Notes: generated by a model not told the origin, from the sequence alone. Positions 10,085-17,459 are shown, counted from the first letter of the stretch. The stretch: DNA of 64,000 nucleotides from Streptomyces sp. NBC_00820 (GCF_036347055.1 NZ_CP108882.1:3299001-3363000), one strand, 5' to 3'. Numbers and translations are program-made.

Positions 10085-10799
10085 GACGCCCACTCCTTCG
10101 GCGTGAGATCGGCGCCCCCTGAACGGCGGATACGTCACCGAGTCCCGTCGGCGACGCGCTTCAGAGGCCGTCGGTCGGCAGGACGACCCGGCGGCGTCCG
10201 GGCCCATGTCGCGTCACGGCTGCGCTCCGCGGCTGCGCTGCCACGGGGCGTGTACGTAACCGGACAGTAGCGAAGCCGGTTCGCTGAGCGGAAGCCTCGG
10301 TCCACAATCCGGTCAACCCCCGCTCCCCCCTGCCACCATTCGTCCGCATACGCCCACGCCACCGAGCATGGGCCCGGGACCGGAGGCCCGAAGGGCCGGG
10401 GCTGGAGCCCGGGGCTCGGAGCCCGGGGGCCTGAAGGGCCGGGACCGGAGGCCGGAGGCCCAGAGGCCAGGGCCCGGAGGCCCAGAGGCCGGGGCCCGGA
10501 GGCCCAGAGGCCGGAGCCCGGAGGCCGGGGCCCGGAGGCCGGGGCCCGGAGGCCCAGAGGCCGGAGCCCGGAGGCCGGGGCCCGGAGGCCCAGAGGCCGG
10601 AGCCCGGAGGCCGGGGCCCGGAGGCCGGGGCCCGGAGGCCAGGGGCCGGAGCCCGGAGGCCGGGGCTCGGGGCCCGGAGGCCGGGGCTCGGGGCCCGGAG
10701 GCCGGGGCTCGGGGCGGAGCCCCGGGGCGGTGCCTCTGGGCCGACCGAGACGGGCGGGCGGGTGGGTGGGAAAGAAAACCCCGCCAACCCAGTGGAACG
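10085..10799. other. Gene-free region between IclR regulator and helicase, mostly low-complexity repeat
   Basis: 715 bp. The part next to the IclR start (10085-10377) should hold that gene's promoter; no consensus was recognised. The rest is the tandem repeat described separately. Reading frames are open through the repeat on both strands, giving Leu-Arg-Ala-Pro and Gly-Pro-Glu-like strings, but these result from GGCC-rich composition and show no codon bias or ribosome-binding site, so no gene is called. Confidence 0.7.
10378..10737. repeat. GC-only tandem repeat, ~360 bp
   Basis: Built from variants of GGAGGCC, GGGGCCC, GGAGCCC and CAGAGGCC. A 36-bp higher-order unit (starting CAGAGGCCGGAG) recurs at least three times, interspersed with 14-bp units of the form CCCGGAGGCCGGGG. 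T is almost absent on the + strand and the array is dense in self-complementary GGCC/GGGCCC, so single strands could form many alternative hairpins. It lies between two genes on the minus strand, 60 bp beyond the helicase stop codon. Confidence 0.9.
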
Positions 10800-12593
10800 T
10801 CACCGCATGCGCGTAGCCCACTCCTGCATCTTCTCGATCCGCTGCCGCAGCTGCCCCGCCGTGGCCTCCGCGCTCGGCGGCCCCCCGCACACCCGCCGCA
10901 GCTCGGTGTGGATCACTCCGTGCGGCTTGCCGCTCTGATGGACGTACGCGCTCACCATGGTGTTGAGCTTCTTGCGCAGCTCCATCATCTCCTTGTGGCT
11001 GACCACAGGGCGCCGCTCGGCGGGCAGCTCCAGCAGGTCCGCCTCGGAGTCCGGCTTCTTGCGGCTGTGCGCGATCTGCCGCGCCTGCCGCTTCTGGAGC
11101 AGCATCTGCACCTGGTCGGGCTCGAGCAGCCCGGGAATCCCGAGGTAGTCCTGCTCCTCCTCGCTGCCCGGGTGGGCCTGCATGCCGAACTCGGCACCGT
11201 CGAACAGCACCCGGTCGAAGACGGCCTCGGACTCCAGCGCCTCGAAGGAGAACTGCTCCTGCTCGCCGGTGTCCTCGTCCTGCTCCTTGTTCGCCTCGTC
11301 CATCTCCTTCTCGGACTCGGCGTACGGATCCTCCTCGCCCTGCTTCTGCGGCTTGTCGAGGGCGTGGTCCCGTTCCTTCTCCATCTCGTTGGCGAAGGTC
11401 AGCAGGTCGGGCACGGTCGGCAGGAACACGGACGCGGTCTCGCCACGCCGCCGGGACCGCACGAAACGCCCGACGGCCTGCGCGAAGAAGAGCGGGGTCG
11501 AGATGGTGGTGGCGTACACGCCCACCGCGAGGCGGGGCACGTCGACGCCCTCGGAGACCATCCGCACCGCGACCATCCAGCGGTCGTTGCTGCCGCTGAA
11601 ATCGTCGATCCTGTTGGACGCCCCGGTGTCGTCGGACAGCACGAGCGTCGCCTTGGTGCCGGTGATCTCGCGGATGAGCTTGGCGTAGGCGCGGGCGGAG
11701 TCCTGGTCGGAGGCGATGACGAGGGCGCCGGCGTCCGGGATGGCCTTGCGGACCTCGGTGAGCCGCTGGTCGGCGGCGCGCAGCACGCTGGGCATCCACT
11801 CGCCGCGCGGGTCGAGCGCGGTGCGCCAGGCCTGGCTGACCGCGTCCTTGGTCATCGGCTCGCCGAGCCGGGCGGAGATCTCGTCACCGGCCTTCGTGCG
11901 CCAGCGCATGTTGCCGCTGTAGGAGAGGAAGATGACGGGCCGGACGACGTGGTCGGCGAGGGCGTTGCCGTAGCCGTAGGTGTAGTCGGCGGAGGAGCGC
12001 CGGATGCCGTCCTGCCCCTCCTCGTACGTCACGAAGGGGATCGGGTTGGTGTCGGACCGGAAGGGCGTACCCGTGAGCGCGAGCCGCCGCGTGGCCGGCT
12101 CGAACGCCTCCAGGCACGCCTCGCCCCAGGACTTTGAGTCACCGGCGTGGTGGATCTCGTCGAGGATCACGAGCGTCTTGCGCTGCTCCACGCGATTGCG
12201 GTGCAGCATCGGGCGCACACCGACACCGGCGTAGGTGACGGCGACGCCGTCGTACTCGCGGCCGAGCGGGCCGGCGCTGTACTCCGGGTCGAGCTTGATC
12301 CCGATCCGGGCCGCGGCCTCCGCCCACTGCTTCTTCAGGTGTTCGGTCGGTGCGACCACGGTCACCTGCTGCACGACGTGGTGGTGCAACAGCCAGGACG
12401 CGAGGGTCAGCGCGAAGGTCGTCTTGCCTGCGCCGGGCGTGGCGACGGCGAGGAAGTCACGCGGCTGCTCCTGGATGTACTTCTCCATCGCCCCCTGCTG
12501 CCAGGCACGCAGTCTGCTGGCGGTACCCCAGGGCGCACGGCCCGGGAACGCGGGGGAGAGGCTGTGGGAGGAGGAAGTGGCGGTGGTAGTCAC
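10800..12593 (-). CDS. Superfamily 2 DEAD/DEAH-like helicase
   Basis: 597 residues from GTG 12593 (GGAG nearby). Motif I (ATPGAGKTTFAL, ~residue 50), Ia (VVAPTEHLKKQW), II (DEIHHAGDS, a DEIH box), III (LALTGTPFRSD) and, in the second RecA domain, motifs V-VI (VAVRMVSEGVDVPRLAVG, FFAQAVGRFVRSRRRGE) are all recognisable. The ~200-residue C-terminus is acidic and Gln-rich (EEDPYAESEKEMDEANKEQDED), then basic. The overall plan resembles UvrB/type III-restriction-like DNA helicases; no nuclease motif is visible. Likely a DNA repair or maintenance helicase. It is a solitary gene, with the GC-only repeat beyond its 3' end. Confidence 0.85.
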   Translation of the reverse strand: MTTTATSSSHSLSPAFPGRAPWGTASRLRAWQQGAMEKYIQEQPRDFLAVATPGAGKTTFALTLASWLLHHHVVQQVTVVAPTEHLKKQWAEAAARIGIKLDPEYSAGPLGREYDGVAVTYAGVGVRPMLHRNRVEQRKTLVILDEIHHAGDSKSWGEACLEAFEPATRRLALTGTPFRSDTNPIPFVTYEEGQDGIRRSSADYTYGYGNALADHVVRPVIFLSYSGNMRWRTKAGDEISARLGEPMTKDAVSQAWRTALDPRGEWMPSVLRAADQRLTEVRKAIPDAGALVIASDQDSARAYAKLIREITGTKATLVLSDDTGASNRIDDFSGSNDRWMVAVRMVSEGVDVPRLAVGVYATTISTPLFFAQAVGRFVRSRRRGETASVFLPTVPDLLTFANEMEKERDHALDKPQKQGEEDPYAESEKEMDEANKEQDEDTGEQEQFSFEALESEAVFDRVLFDGAEFGMQAHPGSEEEQDYLGIPGLLEPDQVQMLLQKRQARQIAHSRKKPDSEADLLELPAERRPVVSHKEMMELRKKLNTMVSAYVHQSGKPHGVIHTELRRVCGGPPSAEATAGQLRQRIEKMQEWATRMR

Positions 12594-12797
12594 GGTCTCC
12601 GTGGTCTTGTGGTCGAGTCGAAGGGGCCGCGCGCCGGGGGTTCCTCCCGGTCTTTCGGCGCGGGGGGAGCGTCGCTCAGCAGCGGTGACGGGCGACAGGC
12701 GGGCGGCTCGGCACGTATGACAACCGGGCCACCCTACCGGCGCCGGGCCCCCGTCGACGCTCGAACGAGCCCGGGTCGGCCACGGTTGGGACCCACG

Positions 12798-13172
12798 TCA
12801 CAGCTCCCGCAACCGCCCCGCGATCACCGCCACATCGCTCAGTTCCCCGGAGGCCACCGCGATGACCAGGCCGTATGCGGCGTCCTGGTCGACGTCGGCG
12901 AGATCGACACCGTTGACGGCGAGGAACGTGGCCGCGGCCAGCCAGGCGGTGCGCTTGTTGCCGTCGACGAGGGGGTGGTTCGCGGCGAGGGCGTGGAGCA
13001 GGGCGGCGGCCTGTTCGTGCAGGTCGTCGTAGGCCGCCGTGCCGAACATCCGGGCGCGCGGCCGGTGCACGGCGGAGGCGAGCAGTCCGGCCTCCCGCGC
13101 CTCCGGCGCACGCCCCCCGAACGCCACCTCGGCGATGGCGGTGACTTCCGTGACGGTGAGATGGCGGGTCAT
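12798..13172 (-). CDS. Fic/Doc-family toxin
   Basis: 124 residues, the usual Doc length. The Fic motif reads HPLVDGNKRTAW with His66 at the catalytic position. Lys73 replaces the second Gly of AMP-transferring Fic proteins (HPFxxGNGR). That Lys variant defines Doc, which phosphorylates EF-Tu and stops translation. The gene overlaps its upstream partner, an RHH protein, by four bases (ATGA), so the two are translationally coupled in the antitoxin-toxin order expected of a type II system. It is not fused to any inhibitory helix. Confidence 0.88.
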   Translation of the reverse strand: MTRHLTVTEVTAIAEVAFGGRAPEAREAGLLASAVHRPRARMFGTAAYDDLHEQAAALLHALAANHPLVDGNKRTAWLAAATFLAVNGVDLADVDQDAAYGLVIAVASGELSDVAVIAGRLREL

Positions 13173-13381
13173 TCGCCGAGCCTCCTCAGCAGGTCGGCGT
13201 GGCGCCGCGCGAGACGCTCGGCCTGCGCGCGGACGGGGGCTCCCTCCTGCTCCAGGTACCTGCGTACGGCCTCCCGCGCCAGCTCCTCGGCACCGCGTCC
13301 GGAGGCGTCCGCGAGGTCGTCCAGCGCCCGGCGGGTCGCGGGGGCGAGGGGAAGGGCCAGGTCGACGGTGGTGTCACGCAT
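13169..13381 (-). CDS. Ribbon-helix-helix antitoxin of the Fic/Doc pair
   Basis: 70 residues. The pattern (TTVDLALPLAPATRRALDDLADASGRGAEELAREAVRRYLEQEG) is typical of RHH/CopG proteins: an N-terminal beta strand, then two helices. The basic C-terminal tail (RAQAERLARRHADLLRRL) would bind the toxin. It would repress its own operon and neutralise Doc. The classic partner of Doc is Phd; an RHH partner is a common alternative. No Shine-Dalgarno is seen immediately upstream, and a MITE-like element ends 9 bp before its start codon, so promoter and leader lie within that element. Confidence 0.8.
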   Translation of the reverse strand: MRDTTVDLALPLAPATRRALDDLADASGRGAEELAREAVRRYLEQEGAPVRAQAERLARRHADLLRRLGE

Positions 13382-13729
13382 GCGAGGAGGCTAGGGCCTT
13401 TCTTCCGGATCAGGCCGGCTCCGGTCTGCGGCGCCTTCTGGCCGACCCGAGCGGGGTCTGGTGCGTGCAGCTGCAAGGCGGAGGAGGGAGTCGACGCGGC
13501 GCGATGGGGGTCCCTCCCTGCTCGAGCGAAGCCGAGAGCTTGGGGGAGAGTGACGACAACGCCGCAGATGTGCGTGCCAGACCCCGCGACCCCGGCAAGA
13601 TCCGGAAGAGAGGCCCTAGGGGGTGCCCCTGCGGCACTGCGACCCATTTGGCCTGCCGGCCGCCGCTCGCCACCCCCGCCCCGCCCCCGTCGGTACGGAC
13701 TTCCCGCCCCACCCCCGTCGGGTGACGGC
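13382..13729. other. Gene-free region holding the MITE-like element
   Basis: 348 bp. Positions 13391-13619 are a MITE-like element. The remaining 110 bp up to the MFS stop codon at 13730 are GC-rich, with repeated CGCCCCCGTCG(G)-type strings and no recognised signal. The region must contain the toxin-antitoxin promoter and the 3' end of the MFS transcript. Confidence 0.7.
13391..13619. mobile_element. MITE-like element with 21-bp terminal inverted repeats
   Basis: The left end 13391-13411 (CTAGGGCCTTTCTTCCGGAT + C) and the right end 13599-13619 are inverted repeats matching at 20 of 21 positions. The 229-bp element has no coding capacity. Its interior shows secondary partial inverted repeats (CTGCGGCG and GGGGTCTGG on each side). 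It also contains a CTCGAGCGAAGCCGAG hairpin module flanked by CCCTCCC and GGGGGAG, which I recall as a frequent Streptomyces intergenic sequence. Both ends begin with CTAG, which matches the CTAG/TNA target preference of IS5-group transposases. This suggests a non-autonomous derivative of such an IS. Confidence 0.75.
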
Positions 13730-15199
13730 TCACCGCTCCCGCAGCCGCGTCGTCACCCACACCCCCACCAGCGCCACCCCCGCCATCGGCAGGAACACGG
13801 CCGTGAAGGCTGCGGGACGGCTCGCGTCGGCCGCGGTGACGGCCGCCGTGCCGCCACCGCCCAGGGCGGCGAAGGCGGCGCCGGTCGCGGCGAGGAGGAC
13901 GACGTTGGAGAGGGCGTCGGAGATCTGGAGCGCGGCGGAGTTGGTGCCGGCCTCCGCCGGGGCGGAGAGGTGGAGCAGGAGCACGCTGGTGGAGGAGATC
14001 ACCAGGCCCATGCCGAAGCAGCCGACACCCCAGGCGACGGCGACGGTCCACACCGGAACGGAGTGCACCAGCACGCTCGGCGCGGCGGCGATCGCGGCCG
14101 CGACCAGCACCATCCCCACGCTCATCAGCCGCTCCCGGTACGGCTCCACGCGCGGCCGGGACTGCACCCACGACCCCAGCGCCCAGGAGCTTCCCCCGGC
14201 GGCCAGCGAGAACCCGGCCAGGGTCGGCGACAGGCCCCGCTGGGTGACCAGCATCAGCGGCACGAAGGACTCGGCGGCGACGAAGCATCCGGCGGCCACC
14301 CCGCGCAGCAGCACCACGGAGGGCAGCCCGCGGGCGGCACGGTAGGTGCCGCGCGGGAGGAGTCCGAGGACGGCGGGCACGAGGAGGGCGACGCCGGCGA
14401 GACCGGGGAGCAGGGAGAGCCACCGCAGGTCCTGGGCGGCGTACTGGAGCAGGCCGGCGCCGAGCGAGACGGCGAGGGCGAGCCGGATGCGGCGCCGGTC
14501 CGTGCCGGCGGAGCCCCTGGTGCCGTCCCCGGGGGCTGGCCCGGGGTCCGCCACTGGGTCCGCCACTGGGCCGGCCGTCCGCCGCCGGATCTGCGGCAGC
14601 GCGAGCGCGAGCGGGAGGACGACCAGGACCGGCACGCCGAGGAAGACCCACCGCCAGCCGAGGTGCTCCGTCACGGCACCGGCGGCCAGGGGCCCGACGA
14701 CGGTCGGGAGGACCCAGCCGGCGGCGAAGGCCGCGATGATCGCCGGCCGCAGCCGTTCGGGATAGGCGCGCCCCAGGACGACGTACAGCGCGACGATCAC
14801 CAGCCCGCCGCCGAATCCCGACAGGGCCCGCCCCACGATGAACACCCACATCGCCTGGGCGGTCCCCGACACCACGAGCCCCGCCCCGAACGCGCCGATC
14901 CCCGTGGTCACCGCCCCGAGCGGCCCCTTGCGGTCCGACCACTGCCCGGCGAGCACCATGCCGAACAGGCTCGTCGTGAAGAACCCCGAGAAGGCGAACG
15001 CGTACAGCGCCACGCCGTCCAGTTCCCGCGCCGCGACCGGCATCGCGGTCGCGACGGCGGTGGCCTCGAAGGCGATGAGCAGGACGACGGAGACCATCCC
15101 CACGCTGAGCGCCCGGTACGGCCGGCTCAGCACCCCGCCCTCGCCCGGCCCGGCGGCTGTGTCCACAACATCGGTGTCACGGGGTTCGAGGACGGTCAT
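13730..15199 (-). CDS. MFS multidrug-type transporter
   Basis: 489 residues from ATG 15199 (MTVLEPRDTD). About 14 hydrophobic segments are predicted, with the inter-helix motif GQWSDRKGPL (motif A) between helices 2 and 3 and the export motif GWVLPTVVGPLAAGAVTEHLGWRWVF (motif C region), which marks a proton-driven drug exporter of the DHA type. A loop between the halves is Pro/Asp-rich. The substrate is unknown. It is a single gene; its start faces the tRNA-Cys locus across a gap of ~180 bp. The frame opens 7 codons earlier, without a better ribosome-binding site. Confidence 0.85.
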   Translation of the reverse strand: MTVLEPRDTDVVDTAAGPGEGGVLSRPYRALSVGMVSVVLLIAFEATAVATAMPVAARELDGVALYAFAFSGFFTTSLFGMVLAGQWSDRKGPLGAVTTGIGAFGAGLVVSGTAQAMWVFIVGRALSGFGGGLVIVALYVVLGRAYPERLRPAIIAAFAAGWVLPTVVGPLAAGAVTEHLGWRWVFLGVPVLVVLPLALALPQIRRRTAGPVADPVADPGPAPGDGTRGSAGTDRRRIRLALAVSLGAGLLQYAAQDLRWLSLLPGLAGVALLVPAVLGLLPRGTYRAARGLPSVVLLRGVAAGCFVAAESFVPLMLVTQRGLSPTLAGFSLAAGGSSWALGSWVQSRPRVEPYRERLMSVGMVLVAAAIAAAPSVLVHSVPVWTVAVAWGVGCFGMGLVISSTSVLLLHLSAPAEAGTNSAALQISDALSNVVLLAATGAAFAALGGGGTAAVTAADASRPAAFTAVFLPMAGVALVGVWVTTRLRER

Positions 15200-15376
15200 G
15201 CCCGTCAGCGTAAGGCGCACAACGGGGTTTGACTCCTGTCTCGAGACCGATGATCACTACGACTTCGGTCGTACGCCCGCCGGGTTTCATGAACGCCGTA
15301 TGGCAGTCCCGTTGCGGCATCGGGTTTCGCCTTGAGCCCGCCGCACGGCCGCCCGTACGTTCATTCCACGTACCCG

Positions 15377-15474
15377 GCCGTGTGCCCGAGTGGCTCAGGG
15401 ACTCGCCTGCGCCGCATCCATCAGCGAGCTCCGCTCGCGGGGAGTTACGCGGGTTCCATTCCCGCCACGGCCGT
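15377..15474 (+). pseudogene. Broken/expanded tRNA-Cys copy
   Basis: 98 nt that duplicate the intact tRNA-Cys 18 bp downstream in the 5' half (acceptor GGCCGTG, identical D arm, 5' anticodon stem CTCGC) and the 3' half (T arm, acceptor CACGGCC). In place of six nucleotides after the anticodon arm's CTGC there are 32, including a perfect hairpin GCGAGC-TCC-GCTCGC. Pairing CTCGC with the new GCGAG leaves a 17-nt anticodon loop with a long pseudo-variable arm. The T loop has C where the conserved purine 57 should be, and the discriminator is G instead of the U needed by CysRS. It is therefore most likely non-functional. Confidence 0.75.
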
Positions 15475-15492
15475 GGAGAAGCAGTTGATCAC

Positions 15493-15564
15493 GGCCGTGT
15501 GCCCGAGTGGCTCAGGGACTCGCCTGCAAAGCGAGTTACGCGGGTTCGATTCCCGCCACGGCCT
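15493..15564 (+). tRNA. tRNA-Cys (GCA)
   Basis: 72 nt folding as a regular cloverleaf: acceptor GGCCGTG/CACGGCC, D stem CCC/GGG, anticodon stem CTCGC/GCGAG with loop CTGCAAA (anticodon GCA), variable TTAC, T arm GCGGG-TTCGATT-CCCGC. The discriminator is U, the CysRS identity base. CCA is not encoded (CTC follows). A corrupted copy lies just upstream. Confidence 0.93.
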
Positions 15565-15681
15565 CAAGTGCCTCGACGAGGCGGAACGGAAGGGCGGCAC
15601 CCCGCGGGTGCCGCCCTTCCGTCCGTCCCGGCCGTCCGGCGCGAACGCACCGGGTGACGCACGGGCGTTAAGGTCGCCCGC

Positions 15682-15900
15682 ATGGGTGGGGAGACCGAGG
15701 CGCGGGGCGCCGCCGAAGCCGGCTGCCGTACGTGCCTGAGATGTGACAACTCGCTGCGGACACGGCGGATACCGCGCTTGTTCTGCTCGCGCCGGCATGC
15801 GGCGGAGTCGGTGACCACGATGCTGGTCTTCGGCGTGGTGGCCGTGCGGGTCGCCCTGCACGTCGCACACGGACTGCGCTGGATTGGCGTTCTGGGCTGA
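15682..15900 (+). CDS. Small Cys-rich putative membrane protein
   Basis: 72 residues beginning MGGETEARG. It has a CRTCLRC cluster (Cys15, 18, 21) with a fourth Cys in LFCSRRH, which could bind zinc, followed by one hydrophobic stretch (TTMLVFGVVAVRVALHVA). G/C is common but not overwhelming at third positions. No clear Shine-Dalgarno lies before the ATG, only GGTCGCCCGC. It occupies the gap between tRNA-Cys and the convergent SUKH gene. I do not recognise a family; it may be a real small protein or a chance frame. Confidence 0.4.
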   Translation: MGGETEARGAAEAGCRTCLRCDNSLRTRRIPRLFCSRRHAAESVTTMLVFGVVAVRVALHVAHGLRWIGVLG

Positions 15901-15930
15901 GCCCCCGGCCCCCTCGTCCCGCGACGTGCC

Positions 15931-17094
15931 TCAGAGCGCTCCGCCCGCCTCGTCCTGGAAGAGCCGCGTCCAGTAGTGCCAGTGGGTGTCCGGGGACAGG
16001 CCCGTGGGGTCGAGGGAGGTCAGGGTGTGGAGCATGGCGGCGGCGAGCTGGTCGTAGGCGGCGGTCGTGAGTTCGTTGGCCAGGTGCTCGTCGATGGTGC
16101 GCTCGTGGTGGAGGAGCCAGAGCGTGAAGGCCAGGGTCGAGACGTCGCTGTTGAGGGGATGGAGCGTCCCCTCGGTCTCGCTGAAGGTGAGGACCGCGCC
16201 CGTCCTGCCGTCGACCACCAGGCTGTTGTCCTCGACCAGGTGCCCCAGGCGGATCAAGTGGTCGGAGTGGGCCGGGAGTTCGACGCGGAGGTGGCTGTCC
16301 GCGCACTCGCCGGTGACGTACTCGGTGAGCGTGGGCAGCGGGACGTCGGCGTCGGCGTGGAAGAGGACCGCCTCCTCCGGCAGGCCGGTGTCCCGCAGGA
16401 AGCGGCGGGTCGGCTCGTGGGTGAGCGTGGCCGGGAAGTCGACCTCTTCGAAGCGGGCCACGCGGCCCTGGCCGAACTCCTGGTCCAGGAGCCGGGCCGG
16501 GACGTCCAGCGCGAGGCCGCCGGACGCGCTGCCGGGACCCGCGACGAGGGACAGCGGGCGGATGAGGGCGGCGGCCTTCCAGTAGGCCGGGACCCTGCCG
16601 TCCGTGCCCTCCTCGAAGAGCGTGAGGAGGCGGCGGGAGGCCTCGGTGGCGGTCCTGGGGCCGTACTGGCCGGCGAGGGAGGCGAACCGGCCGCGCAGGC
16701 CCGTCAGTTCCTCCGTGACGGCGGCGAAGTTCAGCAGGGTGGTCAGGGAGGGGGCGAAGGCGCGCGGCGCGGCGGGGGCGCAGAGGTACGTCGTGGTGAT
16801 CTCGCCCGTGACGCCGTCCAGCAGGATCGACTCGCGGGCCATGCCGGCCGGGTTGAGCAGTTCGCCGATCACCAGGCGGTCCCGCAGCTCCTCCGCCAGG
16901 TGGAGCGGTCCGTCCGTGGCGTCGGCCAGTCTGCGCAGCCCGTGGGTGCGCAGGGGCGAGAAGGTCAGCAGGCCCGTGTCCGCGGGCAGTCCGGGGCCGG
17001 TGAGCAGCCCGCGCGTCGGCGCGTGCGTGACGTACTGGCCCAGTTCGGCCTCGGTCAGTGTGATCGCCGGAATCCCGGCGTCGGTGATGCTCAT
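15931..17094 (-). CDS. SUKH-4-type immunity protein, tandem duplicated domain
   Basis: 387 residues. The sequence looks like two SUKH-4 modules: residues ~1-170 (THAPTRGLLTGPGLPADTGLLTF ... RLVIGELLNPAGMARESILLDGVTGEI) and ~215-387 (THEPTRRFLRDTGLPEEAVLFH ... LIRLGHLVEDNSLVVDGRTGAVLTF). Both halves share the THxPTR, GLP and hydrophobic-DGxTG pattern. SUKH proteins neutralise secreted nuclease or other polymorphic toxins in the cytoplasm. No toxin with a matching delivery domain is nearby, so it is an orphan immunity gene or has another role. Four phased CACGTG palindromes lie about 210 bp upstream. Confidence 0.75.
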   Translation of the reverse strand: MSITDAGIPAITLTEAELGQYVTHAPTRGLLTGPGLPADTGLLTFSPLRTHGLRRLADATDGPLHLAEELRDRLVIGELLNPAGMARESILLDGVTGEITTTYLCAPAAPRAFAPSLTTLLNFAAVTEELTGLRGRFASLAGQYGPRTATEASRRLLTLFEEGTDGRVPAYWKAAALIRPLSLVAGPGSASGGLALDVPARLLDQEFGQGRVARFEEVDFPATLTHEPTRRFLRDTGLPEEAVLFHADADVPLPTLTEYVTGECADSHLRVELPAHSDHLIRLGHLVEDNSLVVDGRTGAVLTFSETEGTLHPLNSDVSTLAFTLWLLHHERTIDEHLANELTTAAYDQLAAAMLHTLTSLDPTGLSPDTHWHYWTRLFQDEAGGAL

Positions 17095-17301
17095 CGCTCC
17101 CCCGCGATCTTCTTCAGTTCTTCGGGTCTTCGGGTTTATCGTTCCGCGGTCCCGGGCAGGGTGTGCCTGACCGCTCTCCGGACTCCCGGCGAATGCGGCG
17201 CTCCCCCACTGACGGCAACACTACGCCGCCCCACTGACAACGCCCCACGAGGAAAGACGCCGGAAGGCCCGTGCGCGTTGCCCCGCCGCACGAAGTGACA
17301 C

Positions 17302-17349
17302 CACGTGAAGACCGTCACGTGAGCCCCGCCACGTGAACCCCCTCACGTG
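17302..17349. repeat. Four CACGTG palindromes with exact 14-bp spacing
   Basis: CACGTG occurs at 17302, 17316, 17330 and 17344, each followed by A and seven variable bases (units CACGTGA + 7). The last copy overlaps the TGA stop of the 38-residue membrane protein. The array lies downstream of the molybdenum-hydroxylase operon and about 210-255 bp upstream of the SUKH gene start, both on the minus strand. It could be an operator array or a simple tandem repeat. Confidence 0.85.
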
Positions 17350-17459
17350 AAGTAGATGCCCCCCAGCACCACCGCCAGCGCCGCCACGGCGAACAGCAGG
17401 ATCCAGAAGAACAGCTTGCCCACGCTGGGCGGCGGCTCGTAGCGGGGTTCGTCGGTCAC
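17343..17459 (-). CDS. 38-residue single-span membrane protein at the end of the molybdenum hydroxylase operon
   Basis: GTG start at 17459, TGA at 17343-17345. The product begins MTDEPRYEPPPSVGKLFFW and continues through one membrane helix (FFWILLFAVAALAVVLGGIYF), ending in Thr, so the short N-terminus is probably cytoplasmic. The start overlaps the stop of the upstream large subunit as GTGA, the same four-base coupling used by the two preceding gene junctions, which is strong evidence that it is translated. Codon use is typical (nearly all G/C in third position). No family recognised; possibly a membrane tether or partner of the hydroxylase. Confidence 0.8.
   Translation of the reverse strand: MTDEPRYEPPPSVGKLFFWILLFAVAALAVVLGGIYFT

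Noticed and set aside
10161..10787. Long open frames reading Leu-Arg-Ala-Pro / Gly-Pro-type repeats on both strands of the GC-only repeat
   Set aside because: All six frames stay open because the array contains almost no T; no ribosome-binding site, no normal codon position bias, and peptides are pure composition.
15377..15474. Functional class II (Ser/Leu-like) tRNA with long variable arm
   Set aside because: The anticodon loop would be 17 nt, purine 57 of the T loop is C, and the rest is copied from tRNA-Cys; a disrupted copy fits better.
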